From contig JALSHI010000057.1 of NCBI GenBank assembly GCA_026982315.1, forward strand, positions 1 through 48,256: 48,256 nucleotides of DNA. The letters are read 5' to 3'. Source of the stretch: Lysobacterales bacterium. GTDB lineage: Bacteria; Pseudomonadota; Gammaproteobacteria; Xanthomonadales; Marinicellaceae. Position numbers and translations under genes: made by a program. Within the stretch, counting starts at the first letter, position 1. Each line of letters opens with the position of its first letter. The notes below the pieces were generated by a model, which was not told the DNA's origin, did no database searches, and saw nothing but the letters and a program-made list of their open reading frames with translations. Positions 8,023-16,408 of the stretch are shown piece by piece.

Positions 8023-9108
8023 CTAATTCAGTCGTTTTTTGGCGTCACTAACATTATCAAAATTAGACACATCCACCCAGGTTGTCACGGAGGTCTGGGC
8101 GGTAACTATTTGCCCTTTGTGCTCTTTTGAGTAGGCTGCCATGCGTGTATAGCTTTCCCGCAAGTCGCCGAAACTGAAAATTTTTGAAATGTTTGCGTAC
8201 TTGGCTTTCCAATGCTCATCCTCCCGGCTGGAGATCATCATGGAAAATCGGTAGGGAAGCCTGTCAATGGCGGCTCTTTCCGCGAACTGCTGAAATGTGA
8301 CGGCCTCTGAAGGAAAGTAGCTCAGATCGAAACTCGAATAAATTCTGTCGCCTATTCTTATTGTTTCAAAATCCTCTACGATAATCTTGGCTTCTGTTAG
8401 TTGTCTATTCAGCTTTTGAGGGAGGATGAGGATATTTTTATCCTCATCCTCTCTTGGAAATCTGACATCATCCGGGAGCAGTTTCGGGGTTTTCTGGCTT
8501 CCCGGGTTGAATGTTCTGTGAATAAACTCGCCGGCGCTGTAGCAGTCGATCAATTCACAATCAATGTAATGTGATTTAAGATCGACGATAACATTGCTGA
8601 CATAGCTACCGTGACTATCAAACAGTCGCCGTCCGAATTCCTCGGAAATTTCAGAAACCGGGGAATTGTCGAAAAATTTTTGTACTTCATCGGCCTTTTC
8701 AGATGATCTCCGCGTTGTCCAGATGGCCATGTAAATATCCACAAGAGAGCAATACTCGGCCAGTTTCTTGTTACGGCTATCTATCAGCCAGGATATATCC
8801 ATGCCGATGCGCTGGGCGGCTTTCTTGTTGGGCAAGGTAAGCCGCTCGACGGTGGACGACACTCTGTTTCTCGTAGAGTCGTACTGCTTACAAACATGAA
8901 TGGCATGTCCATATTCTTCCATAATTGGGGACAGGTCATTGGCGAAACCATTAAGTATTCGCCCATAAATTCCCTTTATGGGCTGAATTCTGCTGTCACG
9001 GCCACGAACAATACTGCAAAGACTTCCATTTCCTGTGGAAAAGATATAGCGACCGACACTACCATCGAGGTCGCTATAGTTTTCCAGCTTCATGATCTTG
9101 GGGGTCAT
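8023..9108 (-). CDS. IcmB/DotO (TraU)-like type IV secretion protein, N-terminal part only
   Basis: The 361-residue product starts at ATG 9108, shared with the upstream stop as TAATG, with AAGGGA as ribosome site. It shows 'GSLCSIVRGRDS', 'YGHAIHVCKQYD', 'KKAAQRIGMDISWLIDSRNKKLAEYC' and 'DIYMAIWTTRRSSEKADE'. That order (RPGH-x-hxV..., A.RIG.D..DL...R, hhhhWTrPs) matches my recollection of the N-terminal region of IcmB/DotO and IncI TraU, the VirB4-class ATPases of Dot/Icm systems. Those proteins are about 1000 residues; here the frame stops before any Walker A motif, so the ATPase domain is missing and secretion activity is not expected. Coupling to the membrane-protein gene upstream is intact. 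The assignment is by eye and should be treated as moderate. Confidence 0.45.
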   Translation of the reverse strand: MTPKIMKLENYSDLDGSVGRYIFSTGNGSLCSIVRGRDSRIQPIKGIYGRILNGFANDLSPIMEEYGHAIHVCKQYDSTRNRVSSTVERLTLPNKKAAQRIGMDISWLIDSRNKKLAEYCSLVDIYMAIWTTRRSSEKADEVQKFFDNSPVSEISEEFGRRLFDSHGSYVSNVIVDLKSHYIDCELIDCYSAGEFIHRTFNPGSQKTPKLLPDDVRFPREDEDKNILILPQKLNRQLTEAKIIVEDFETIRIGDRIYSSFDLSYFPSEAVTFQQFAERAAIDRLPYRFSMMISSREDEHWKAKYANISKIFSFGDLRESYTRMAAYSKEHKGQIVTAQTSVTTWVDVSNFDNVSDAKKRLN

Positions 9109-9476
9109 TACCAATCCCTTACATTTTCCATGTATTGATCGATATCATCCCAGTATTGATCTCCGGCAGCCTCTTTTTTGGCTACAGCCATGAAAAGTGC
9201 CAATCCGATGATAGCGAGAAACACGGCCCCACCCAGAAATCGAAGACCTTTCCTCCTGCTGTATAGTCGATCATGGTCAATAAAAAGGAACTTCGCTGCC
9301 ATTACCCCCAGCAAGATAGCTCCGACGATTGACAAGCGCATAAAGAGTTTCACAACCCAGATGAACAGGTTATCTATTCGGGTCACCATATCCTCAAAAC
9401 TGGGAACGGCGCCAAAAGCCGCACATGAGAAAAGGGTCAAGGCAAAGCCAAGATAGATAATTTTTTTCTTGCTCAT
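9108..9476 (-). CDS. Small inner-membrane protein, possibly of a type IV secretion system
   Basis: This 122-residue protein starts at ATG 9476 behind GGAG. It has a signal-like first segment (about residues 5-22, 'LGFALTLFSCAAFGA'), then a short amphipathic stretch with 'FEDMVTRIDNLFIWVVKLFMRLS', a second membrane segment near residues 45-60, a basic loop 'DHDRLYSRRKGLR', a third membrane segment (residues 77-95) and an acidic tail. In Dot/Icm and IncI transfer regions, small proteins of this build (IcmC/IcmD, TraQ/TraR) lie just before the IcmB/TraU gene. Here the stop overlaps the IcmB-like start by one base. The specific family is inferred from position and topology only. Confidence 0.5.
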   Translation of the reverse strand: MSKKKIIYLGFALTLFSCAAFGAVPSFEDMVTRIDNLFIWVVKLFMRLSIVGAILLGVMAAKFLFIDHDRLYSRRKGLRFLGGAVFLAIIGLALFMAVAKKEAAGDQYWDDIDQYMENVRDW

Positions 9477-9625
9477 AATTTTTCTCCATTTCAATAAAAA
9501 TAAGTACCATACATAAGTTTTTTATCCTGTCTTATCCGAAAATCAAGTAGTCAGAGGAAATAATATAGACTCGTTTATTCTTTTTTTGCTGCATTCACAG
9601 GTGACTTCAAAATCATTCAGGTTCT

Positions 9626-9653
9626 TCTCTAGGCTGGTTTTCGAATCTAGAGA
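9626..9653. repeat. Stem-loop, 7-bp arms
   Basis: TCTCTAG (9626-9632) pairs with CTAGAGA (9647-9653) around a 14-base loop. It lies in the non-coding part of the inserted element, about 100 bp before the larger nested hairpin. Confidence 0.45.
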
Positions 9654-9750
9654 CTCTTCTGTTGTCCTTTCCTGATGGTTTCCGTAGTTTTCATATGAGT
9701 TGATTGGTGGAAGCTTCTGTTGCTCACTTGAAGTTTCGTGCCCAACCTAG

Positions 9751-9846
9751 AATTTAGGAAGATGCTTGCTACCTGTCTTATCGCTGACAGGTTCTTCCCG
9801 GTTTGGGCGGGCTGGTTCGTTATTGATGGACACATCTTCCTAAATT
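9751..9846. repeat. Nested inverted repeats, 14-bp outer and 7-bp inner arms
   Basis: AATTTAGGAAGATG (9751-9764) and CATCTTCCTAAATT (9833-9846) are exact complements. Inside them ACCTGTC (9771-9777) and GACAGGT (9786-9792) form a second hairpin with an 8-base loop. The block also contains imperfect copies of CAGGTTCTTC..GGCTGGTT, found first at 9619-9640. Candidate roles are a transfer origin, a structured RNA or the remnant ends of a small element; none can be chosen from sequence alone. Confidence 0.5.
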
Positions 9847-9882
9847 GTCGTGTGATTTTAGGCGGCTGCCAACAGGGCTTTT

Positions 9883-10191
9883 GTGCCGAACGCTGTTTTC
9901 TTCCTTATGTTTCTCCAAAGAACCACCAACCATCTTGATATTTTCAAATCATGGCATATCGCGAATAATCAAGCATTTTTTCAGCACAATTACCCTGACC
10001 AGATTTTCTTCCTTGATATTGTCTGCTTGAGTGACGCAATTGGACATGGAAACAAGAGAATCGCTTTCTATGGGGGGGTGGAAAAAAGGTTGTGTTTCCC
10101 GTCAGAGATAGAAACCAACCAGGCATCGGCACTGTTAATCCTCTTCAGTTCAAATCCTTCAGAAACGGAAATGCTATTGCCTGAAAAATAA
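9883..10191 (+). CDS. Doubtful small protein in the element
   Basis: A 102-codon frame begins at GTG 9883, seven bases after AGGG. The product has a plausible amino-acid mix in its middle ('NYPDQIFFLDIVCLSDAIGH') and no recognised domain. It is the only substantial plus-strand frame in the otherwise non-coding kilobase of the insertion and crosses a run of seven G. It may be a real accessory gene or chance; I see nothing to decide it. Confidence 0.2.
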   Translation: MPNAVFFLMFLQRTTNHLDIFKSWHIANNQAFFQHNYPDQIFFLDIVCLSDAIGHGNKRIAFYGGVEKRLCFPSEIETNQASALLILFSSNPSETEMLLPEK

Positions 10192-10245
10192 ACATCCTCC
10201 AGAGTTCTATCCTAAACTGAACGCTTGGTACTTTTTGAAAAAAAA

Positions 10246-10269
10246 CACTTTTTGTCATGACAAAAAGTG
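10246..10269. repeat. Perfect 24-bp palindrome
   Basis: The half-site CACTTTTTGTCA is followed immediately by its exact complement with no loop, centred on TCATGA at 10257/10258. Loopless palindromes of this size are typical of dimeric regulator or partition-protein binding sites rather than terminators. It lies about 140 bp inside the right-hand direct repeat. Confidence 0.55.
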
Positions 10270-10382
10270 AATGCAACGTAATTTTTTTGTATATTAGCTC
10301 TAGCTGGTGAGCAAATAATCTTGCTAATCGCGTGATTCACGTGATGATCGTGCTCCTCTCTTCGTCACCGGGATCGTATAGC

Positions 10383-10404
10383 ATTGGCATAAATTACTGC
10401 CAAT
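10383..10404. repeat. Inverted repeat beside the right element boundary
   Basis: ATTGGCA (10383-10389) and TGCCAAT (10398-10404) flank an 8-base spacer, ending 7 bases before the right 36-bp repeat. A recombinase or accessory-factor arm site is one possible reading. Confidence 0.35.
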
Positions 10405-10411
10405 ATCAAAC

Positions 10412-10447
10412 TGGCAGGATTTTCGCCGTTTGCTAAAGCGTCATTGA
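10412..10447 (+). repeat. Right 36-bp direct repeat (putative attR)
   Basis: Exact second copy of 6281-6316. Here it is non-coding and separated from sdpR by the promoter region. The 10448 onward sequence is presumably what originally followed the nucleotidyltransferase stop codon. Confidence 0.85.
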
Positions 10448-10481
10448 TGCGATGGGCTGTGGTGTTATCTAAGTGCTTGAC

Positions 10482-10518
10482 TTGCATTGTTTTGATATTT
10501 AGCTTATAGTCTAAATAT
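10482..10518 (+). promoter_or_regulatory. sdpR promoter with overlapping palindromic operator
   Basis: TTGCAT (10482-10487) and TATAGT (10505-10510) are spaced by 17 bases. ATATTTAG (10495-10502) and CTAAATAT (10511-10518) form an exact 8-bp inverted repeat that covers the -10 box and reaches the ATG. The predicted transcript start, six to seven bases after the -10, falls on the A of ATG 10517, and there is no ribosome site, so a leaderless mRNA is likely. The operator placement fits autorepression by an ArsR-family dimer. Confidence 0.6.
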
Positions 10519-10810
10519 GAGTGAGATTCACACCAATGAGCGCACCCAGTCGGTTTTTCATGCCCTGGCCGATGCCAGCCGGCGGGAAATACTGCGCTTG
10601 TTGCGGGATGGAGAGATGACAGCCGGTGAAATTGCGGCGCATTTTGACTTCAGCCGCGCCAGTTTGTCGCATCACTTGAGCCAGTTGCGGCAGGCCGAAC
10701 TGGTGCGGGTTCGTAAGGATGGCCAGCGGCGCATTTACTCTCTGAATACGTCCCTGTTTGAGGATGTGCTGGCCTTTGTTTTTCAGTTTATCGGCGAGAA
10801 AAAACCATGA
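10517..10810 (+). CDS. sdpR: ArsR/SdpR-family winged-helix autorepressor
   Basis: The 97-residue protein is a single ArsR-type winged helix: 'VFHALADASRREILRLL', then the recognition helix region 'FSRASLSHHLSQLRQAELV', then the wing 'VRKDGQRRIYSLN'. It lacks the metal-binding cysteines of ArsR/SmtB sensors, as is usual for the SdpR branch. The gene ends overlapping the SdpI-like gene by four bases (ATGA), the arrangement of the Bacillus sdpRI immunity operon. It probably represses its own promoter through the palindrome at 10495-10518. What signal relieves repression is not visible, although in the Bacillus system the membrane partner sequesters the repressor. Confidence 0.85.
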   Translation: MSEIHTNERTQSVFHALADASRREILRLLRDGEMTAGEIAAHFDFSRASLSHHLSQLRQAELVRVRKDGQRRIYSLNTSLFEDVLAFVFQFIGEKKP

Positions 10811-11463
10811 AAAATGTGTTCAAGATCGGTCTCTTTTTAATAGCAGGTGTCAGTTGGTTGTTATTGGCGATTTATTTTTCTCGTCTGCCCGAATTGATTC
10901 CCATTCACTGGAACATCCACGGCGAGATTGACCGCTGGGGCAGTAAAAACTGGGCGATTTTGCTGCCGGGCATCATTAGCCTGACGGTGGTTTTGGCCTT
11001 TGTGTTGCCGCTGATTTCCCCGCGCGGGTTTCGTCTGGATGGCGCAACGCATGCTTTAGTGAAGGTGATCTTCTGGATTAGCGCATATTTGCTGCTGGTG
11101 CAATGGTTGATTCTACAGGCCAGTCTAAACCCTGAAATGGATCTGATACGCTGGCTTTTCATGGCCACAGGCGGCTTGCTGGTGGCTGTGGGCAATTTGC
11201 TGGGTAAATTCCCCAAGAATTTTTTTGTGGGTGTTCGCACACCCTGGACATTGGCCAATGATACGGTCTGGGATAAAACCCACCGTTTGGCGCGGACCTG
11301 TTTTGTGGTTGCCGGAATGATCCTGCCGGCGAGTGCCATTTATGCCAGGCAGTCAGGTTGGCTTGTGGCCGGAGCCATTCTGTTGGCGGTTTTGGTTCCG
11401 GTGGTTTATTCTTATATCGCTTATCGCCAGCAAGAAAGGTCTGTTTATGGCAAGCGCGGGTGA
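10807..11463 (+). CDS. sdpI: SdpI-family membrane protein
   Basis: This 218-residue integral membrane protein has about six hydrophobic segments. The N-terminal part has the DUF1648 signature 'LPELIPIHWNIHGEIDRWGSK', and the C-terminal half the SdpI signature 'NLLGKFPKNFFVGVRTPWTLANDTVWDKTHRLA'. In Bacillus, SdpI protects against the SDP toxin and signals to SdpR. In proteobacteria the pair is widespread without the toxin genes, and none is seen here, so a general envelope-stress or immunity role is inferred. It is coupled to sdpR by ATGA and its stop is 30 bases from the end of the convergent thioredoxin-rhodanese gene. Confidence 0.85.
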   Translation: MKNVFKIGLFLIAGVSWLLLAIYFSRLPELIPIHWNIHGEIDRWGSKNWAILLPGIISLTVVLAFVLPLISPRGFRLDGATHALVKVIFWISAYLLLVQWLILQASLNPEMDLIRWLFMATGGLLVAVGNLLGKFPKNFFVGVRTPWTLANDTVWDKTHRLARTCFVVAGMILPASAIYARQSGWLVAGAILLAVLVPVVYSYIAYRQQERSVYGKRG

Positions 11464-11493
11464 ATGTGTTTTGATAGCGGCTTTTCACCGCTT

Positions 11494-12483
11494 TCAGCGT
11501 TCCGGTTGTTTTTTGGCCTTCTGCTTTTGCCGCTGATAATCCAGATAGCGGCTATACCCGCCTGCCAATGTGTGGACGTTATCAAATCCAGCCAGTTTCA
11601 GGCCCATCATGGCCTGGGCGGCCACCACCCCGCCGGTGCAGTAGAGAATGATTCCCCGGTCTCTCGGCAGTTCATTTCGGCGTTCAAACACTTCGCGCCA
11701 CTCTATGTGGATGGCACCAGGAATATGGCCTTGTTGGTATTTTTCCTGGCTGCGGGTGTCCACCCATAAAAAATCCCGCATCTTGTCGGCGGGGATTTGC
11801 TGAATGGCGATGGCGTTGCCTTGCGGCGGCGCAAAGGCATAGAAGTCTTCCAGGGTGTCATAGAGCGTAGACAGGTTATCCGGCTGGGTGGAATCCCGGG
11901 AGGAAAGCGTGTCCGCTGGTTTGGCAGACAAGAGCTGTTGCAATGTTTTTTGAACCGCAGCGGCCACTTCTTCAGGATTTTGACCACTTTGGCGGCGATA
12001 AACCAGTTGCATGTTTTTGTTAAAAACCAATACTTCCGGCACCGCCTTGACGCCGTAAAGCGGCGCAATTTTCTCCCCGTGAATCAGTACCGGGAACTGA
12101 TAATCATGCGCCATCATAAAGGCTTCAGGATCAGCGGAGTCCCAGGCATTGATGGCGAGAAACTCTACGGTATCCCGGGGCAGTTGTTGATACAGGCGCT
12201 CCACTTTCGGCATGAGCTTGTGACAATAGGGGCACCAACTGGCCCAGAAAACCAGGACATGAGCTTTTTTGCCAGCAGACGGGAAAGTATAGGTTTCTCC
12301 CCAGGCGTCATTGAGGCTCCAAGTGACTGATTTCGTCGTTGCCCGGGAGGGTTCGGCCTGGGCATTGGGGCTGGATAACAGAGCAAACAGGAGCATAACG
12401 CCGGAAAAAACCGCCAGAGAGGCGGTGTGAACAGAAAGGTGGCCGGAAGCCTTGGCACCAGAGGTCAAGGGAAAAGTGACCAT
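11494..12483 (-). CDS. Exported thioredoxin-rhodanese fusion protein
   Basis: This 329-residue protein starts at ATG 12483; the longer upstream frame lacks plausible signal features. Residues 1-43 form a signal peptide ending in NAQA. Residues 55-180 are a thioredoxin/TlpA-like domain with the redox motif Cys84-Pro-Tyr-Cys87 in 'FWASWCPYCHK' and the cis-Pro in 'VKAVPEVLVF'. Residues 225-320 are a rhodanese domain with 'VDTRSQEKYQQGHIPGAIHI' and active Cys282 in 'LYCTGGVVAA'. The protein probably works in the periplasm. Joining a disulfide-handling domain to a sulfur-transfer domain suggests reduction of a persulfide or thiosulfonate, which suits a sulfur oxidiser, but the substrate is unknown. 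Confidence 0.85.
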   Translation of the reverse strand: MVTFPLTSGAKASGHLSVHTASLAVFSGVMLLFALLSSPNAQAEPSRATTKSVTWSLNDAWGETYTFPSAGKKAHVLVFWASWCPYCHKLMPKVERLYQQLPRDTVEFLAINAWDSADPEAFMMAHDYQFPVLIHGEKIAPLYGVKAVPEVLVFNKNMQLVYRRQSGQNPEEVAAAVQKTLQQLLSAKPADTLSSRDSTQPDNLSTLYDTLEDFYAFAPPQGNAIAIQQIPADKMRDFLWVDTRSQEKYQQGHIPGAIHIEWREVFERRNELPRDRGIILYCTGGVVAAQAMMGLKLAGFDNVHTLAGGYSRYLDYQRQKQKAKKQPER

Positions 12484-12624
12484 AATGTTTATGCGCTCTT
12501 TGGGAAAACGCTTTATTGTACCCGAGTGGGTCCAGCATGACACCTTCGGTGATGGGTGGTGACTTTGGCAACGCAAGATTATGCGGCGCCAGGTTTCATA
12601 ATAAGCGAGGTCCCGGTCCCATAT

Positions 12625-12651
12625 AAAAGGCCGGCGCAAGGCCGGCCTTTT
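12625..12651. terminator. Hairpin terminator after the subtilase gene
   Basis: AAAAGGCCGGC (12625-12635) pairs perfectly with GCCGGCCTTTT (12641-12651) around GCAAG. It lies 22 bases past the stop of the minus-strand protease and can act in both directions. Confidence 0.75.
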
Positions 12652-12673
12652 GTGCTTTGATTAGGAACGTTGC

Positions 12674-14626
<1,953 letters not shown>

Positions 14627-14770
14627 GGAAAAACCTTCCTCTTTAGCGTTATTGAAATGGTTAATCTTTCGGTCATTTGCGTGCAAACAAACTGGGTGAG
14701 TCGCCCTCCGCTGGCCTGGTCAATTTGTGGCACGAAATGAACCGAGCGCTGAATATAGCACAGCGATTTT

Positions 14771-14800
14771 AAAAAAATGCGAAGCGATTCACATTTTTTT
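14771..14800. repeat. A7/T7-flanked hairpin upstream of the subtilase
   Basis: AAAAAAATGCGAA (14771-14783) pairs with TTCACATTTTTTT (14788-14800) around GCGA, with one mismatch on the plus strand that becomes a G-U pair on the minus-strand RNA. It looks like a terminator for transcription coming from pfp, or a regulatory site for the protease. Confidence 0.45.
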
Positions 14801-14894
14801 GCAATCTCTGAAAAAAGATGTGGCAATCACGCCAGAACTGTGCGCAATATCAGGCGAGCTGATGAAGCAATAAGAAAAACAGATGCCGCGTCAT

Positions 14895-14925
14895 AATACG
14901 GCCGGCATGTGCTGCCGGCCGTATT
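14895..14925. terminator. Hairpin after pfp
   Basis: AATACGGCCGGCA (14895-14907) and TGCCGGCCGTATT (14913-14925) are exact complements with a 5-base loop, 34 bases past the pfp stop. The T tract is weak, so termination may be partial. Confidence 0.55.
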
Positions 14926-14958
14926 TGTTTGTGAACGCGTGATTGTGGGAGGCAGGCA

Positions 14959-16218
14959 TCAAATCGCAAATGGTGGCAGTTTTTTTTCAGCCAGTTGTTT
15001 TTTTAGTCGCACATAACGTGGCAAGCCATTGGCATAGGGCGGATAATCCTCGCCCTCGATAAGCGGTTGCAGGTAACGGCGACATTTTTCCGTGATGCCA
15101 AAGCCGTCCTCGGTAATATAGTCGCGAGGTAGCATTTTCTCTACATTGGCCATGTCCTTGAGCTCCGCCACGTCGATATCCCATCGATAAGGAGAGTCAC
15201 TCAAGCGCCGAATCACTGGCATGACCGAGTTGCGACCTTGCAGCGCCAGTTCAACAGCGGCCTCGCCCACCGCATAGGCCTGGGCCACATCCGTGGCCGA
15301 GCCCAGGTGGCGCGCCGAGCGTTGCAGATAATCAGAAACTGCCCAGTGGTATTTAAAGCCGAGTTTGTCCCGCACCAGGTTGGCCAGCACCGGCGCCACG
15401 CCGCCGAGCTGGGCGTGTCCAAAGGCGTCTCGGGTACCGGCATCGGCCAGAAAACGGCCGTCAGGGTAACGCACGCCTTCTGAGACCACCACCGAACAAT
15501 AGCCGTATTGGTCAACGGAATCTTTGACCCGCTGCAAGAAAGCCACTTCATCAAAGGGAATTTCGGGGAAAAGGATAATCTGTGGCGGGTCATCATGGGT
15601 GTGCCCGGCCAGGCCGCCAGCAGCGGCGATCCAGCCGGCATGGCGTCCCATCACTTCCATGATGAACACCTTGGTCGAGCTTTCGGCCATGGATTCCACA
15701 TCCAGTGAGGCCTCTTTAATAGAAACGGCAATATACTTGGCGGTGGTGCCAAAACCCGGGCAGGTATCAGTGATGGGCAAGTCGTTATCAATAGTTTTGG
15801 GCACGCCGATGCACGATACCGGGTAGCCCATTTCATCCGCAATTTTGGAAACCTTGAATGCGGTGTCAGACGAGTCCCCGCCGCCATTGTAGAAAAAATA
15901 GCCAATGTTGTGGGCTTTGAACACTTCCACCAGGCGTTCATATTCCTTGCGCTGCTCGGTTAAGTCCTTGAGCTTGTAGCGACAGGAGCCAAAAACCCCG
16001 CCGGGGGTATGGCGCAAGGCGGCAATATCGGCATCCGATTCACACGCGGTGTCAATCAGTTCTTCCCGTAACACACCAATGATGCCGTTTTTCGCACCAT
16101 AGACGGTGCCGATTTTGTCCGCATGTTTTCGAGCGGTTTCAATCACGCCACAGGCAGTGGCATTGATGACGGCAGTGACGCCTCCTGATTGGCAGTACAA
16201 GGCATTTTTTGTGCTCAT
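14959..16218 (-). CDS. pfp: 6-phosphofructokinase, probably pyrophosphate-dependent
   Basis: This 419-residue enzyme of the PfkA superfamily phosphorylates fructose 6-phosphate at C1, or the reverse. Start ATG 16218 (MSTKNALYCQSGG) is preferred over two ATGs 18-21 bases upstream because AGGA lies 11 bases before it. Motifs are 'SGGVTAVINAT', 'YNGGGDSSDTAF' (Asp115, Ser116), 'GVPKTIDNDLP' and 'MEVMGRHAGW'. In ATP-dependent enzymes the phosphate-donor site has Gly where this protein has Ser116 and Lys141. Lysine in P-K-T-I-D is the known marker of pyrophosphate-dependent enzymes. A reversible PPi enzyme serves both glycolysis and gluconeogenesis and is frequent in methylotrophs and sulfur oxidisers. 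It is divergent from adk across 190 bases. Confidence 0.9.
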   Translation of the reverse strand: MSTKNALYCQSGGVTAVINATACGVIETARKHADKIGTVYGAKNGIIGVLREELIDTACESDADIAALRHTPGGVFGSCRYKLKDLTEQRKEYERLVEVFKAHNIGYFFYNGGGDSSDTAFKVSKIADEMGYPVSCIGVPKTIDNDLPITDTCPGFGTTAKYIAVSIKEASLDVESMAESSTKVFIMEVMGRHAGWIAAAGGLAGHTHDDPPQIILFPEIPFDEVAFLQRVKDSVDQYGYCSVVVSEGVRYPDGRFLADAGTRDAFGHAQLGGVAPVLANLVRDKLGFKYHWAVSDYLQRSARHLGSATDVAQAYAVGEAAVELALQGRNSVMPVIRRLSDSPYRWDIDVAELKDMANVEKMLPRDYITEDGFGITEKCRRYLQPLIEGEDYPPYANGLPRYVRLKKQLAEKKLPPFAI

Positions 16219-16307
16219 GGCAGGCAGGTTCCTCATCATAGGGTTAACAAAAAAGCCATTCTACACGAAAAAATCCCCCCAATTATTGCGAAAAACGGGC
16301 GTTTTTG

Positions 16308-16336
16308 TTGACTTGAAGGGCGCAAAACACCAGAAT
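16308..16336 (+). promoter_or_regulatory. Possible adk promoter
   Basis: TTGACT (16308-16313) and CAGAAT (16331-16336) are separated by 17 bases, about 70 bases before the adk start. The -10 match is only fair; a TAATAT further down (near 16369) is an alternative without a good -35. Confidence 0.35.
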
Positions 16337-16408
16337 ATCGCCTCTATTGCGGTCCGTTAGACTTTTCTAATATACGGGCCATCGATCTTGGTGAACTAGG
16401 ACAATTAA

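Larger units (their letters stand above)
6281..10447. mobile_element. Integrated plasmid-like element flanked by 36-bp direct repeats
   Basis: A perfect 36-bp direct repeat beginning TGGCAGGATTTTCGCCGTTT occurs at 6281-6316 and 10412-10447. The left copy is the coding end and stop of the nucleotidyltransferase gene, and the right copy stands alone before sdpR. The 4.1 kb between is visibly richer in A+T than its surroundings and its recognisable genes are all on the minus strand. Contents are a replication-initiator-like gene with a frameshift, a small partner gene, paired DnaA boxes, a helicase fragment, a truncated IcmB/DotO-like gene and a membrane protein. No integrase is visible. Removing one repeat and the insert would rejoin the gene end to the sdpR upstream region. 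The simplest reading is site-specific or homology-driven integration of a plasmid later cut down by deletions. Confidence 0.75.
14627..14958. other. Intergenic region between pfp and the subtilase
   Basis: No gene is seen. It holds two hairpins, annotated separately (14771-14800 and 14895-14925). On the minus strand a TATATT about 130 bases before the protease start could be a -10 box, but no good -35 accompanies it. The protease leader would be over 100 bases long. Confidence 0.4.

Noticed and set aside
9631-9660. A tRNA T-arm-like sequence (GGTTTTCGAATC)
   Set aside because: The loop is one to two bases too long and no acceptor, D or anticodon arm can be built around it. No tRNA or rRNA gene was seen in the window.
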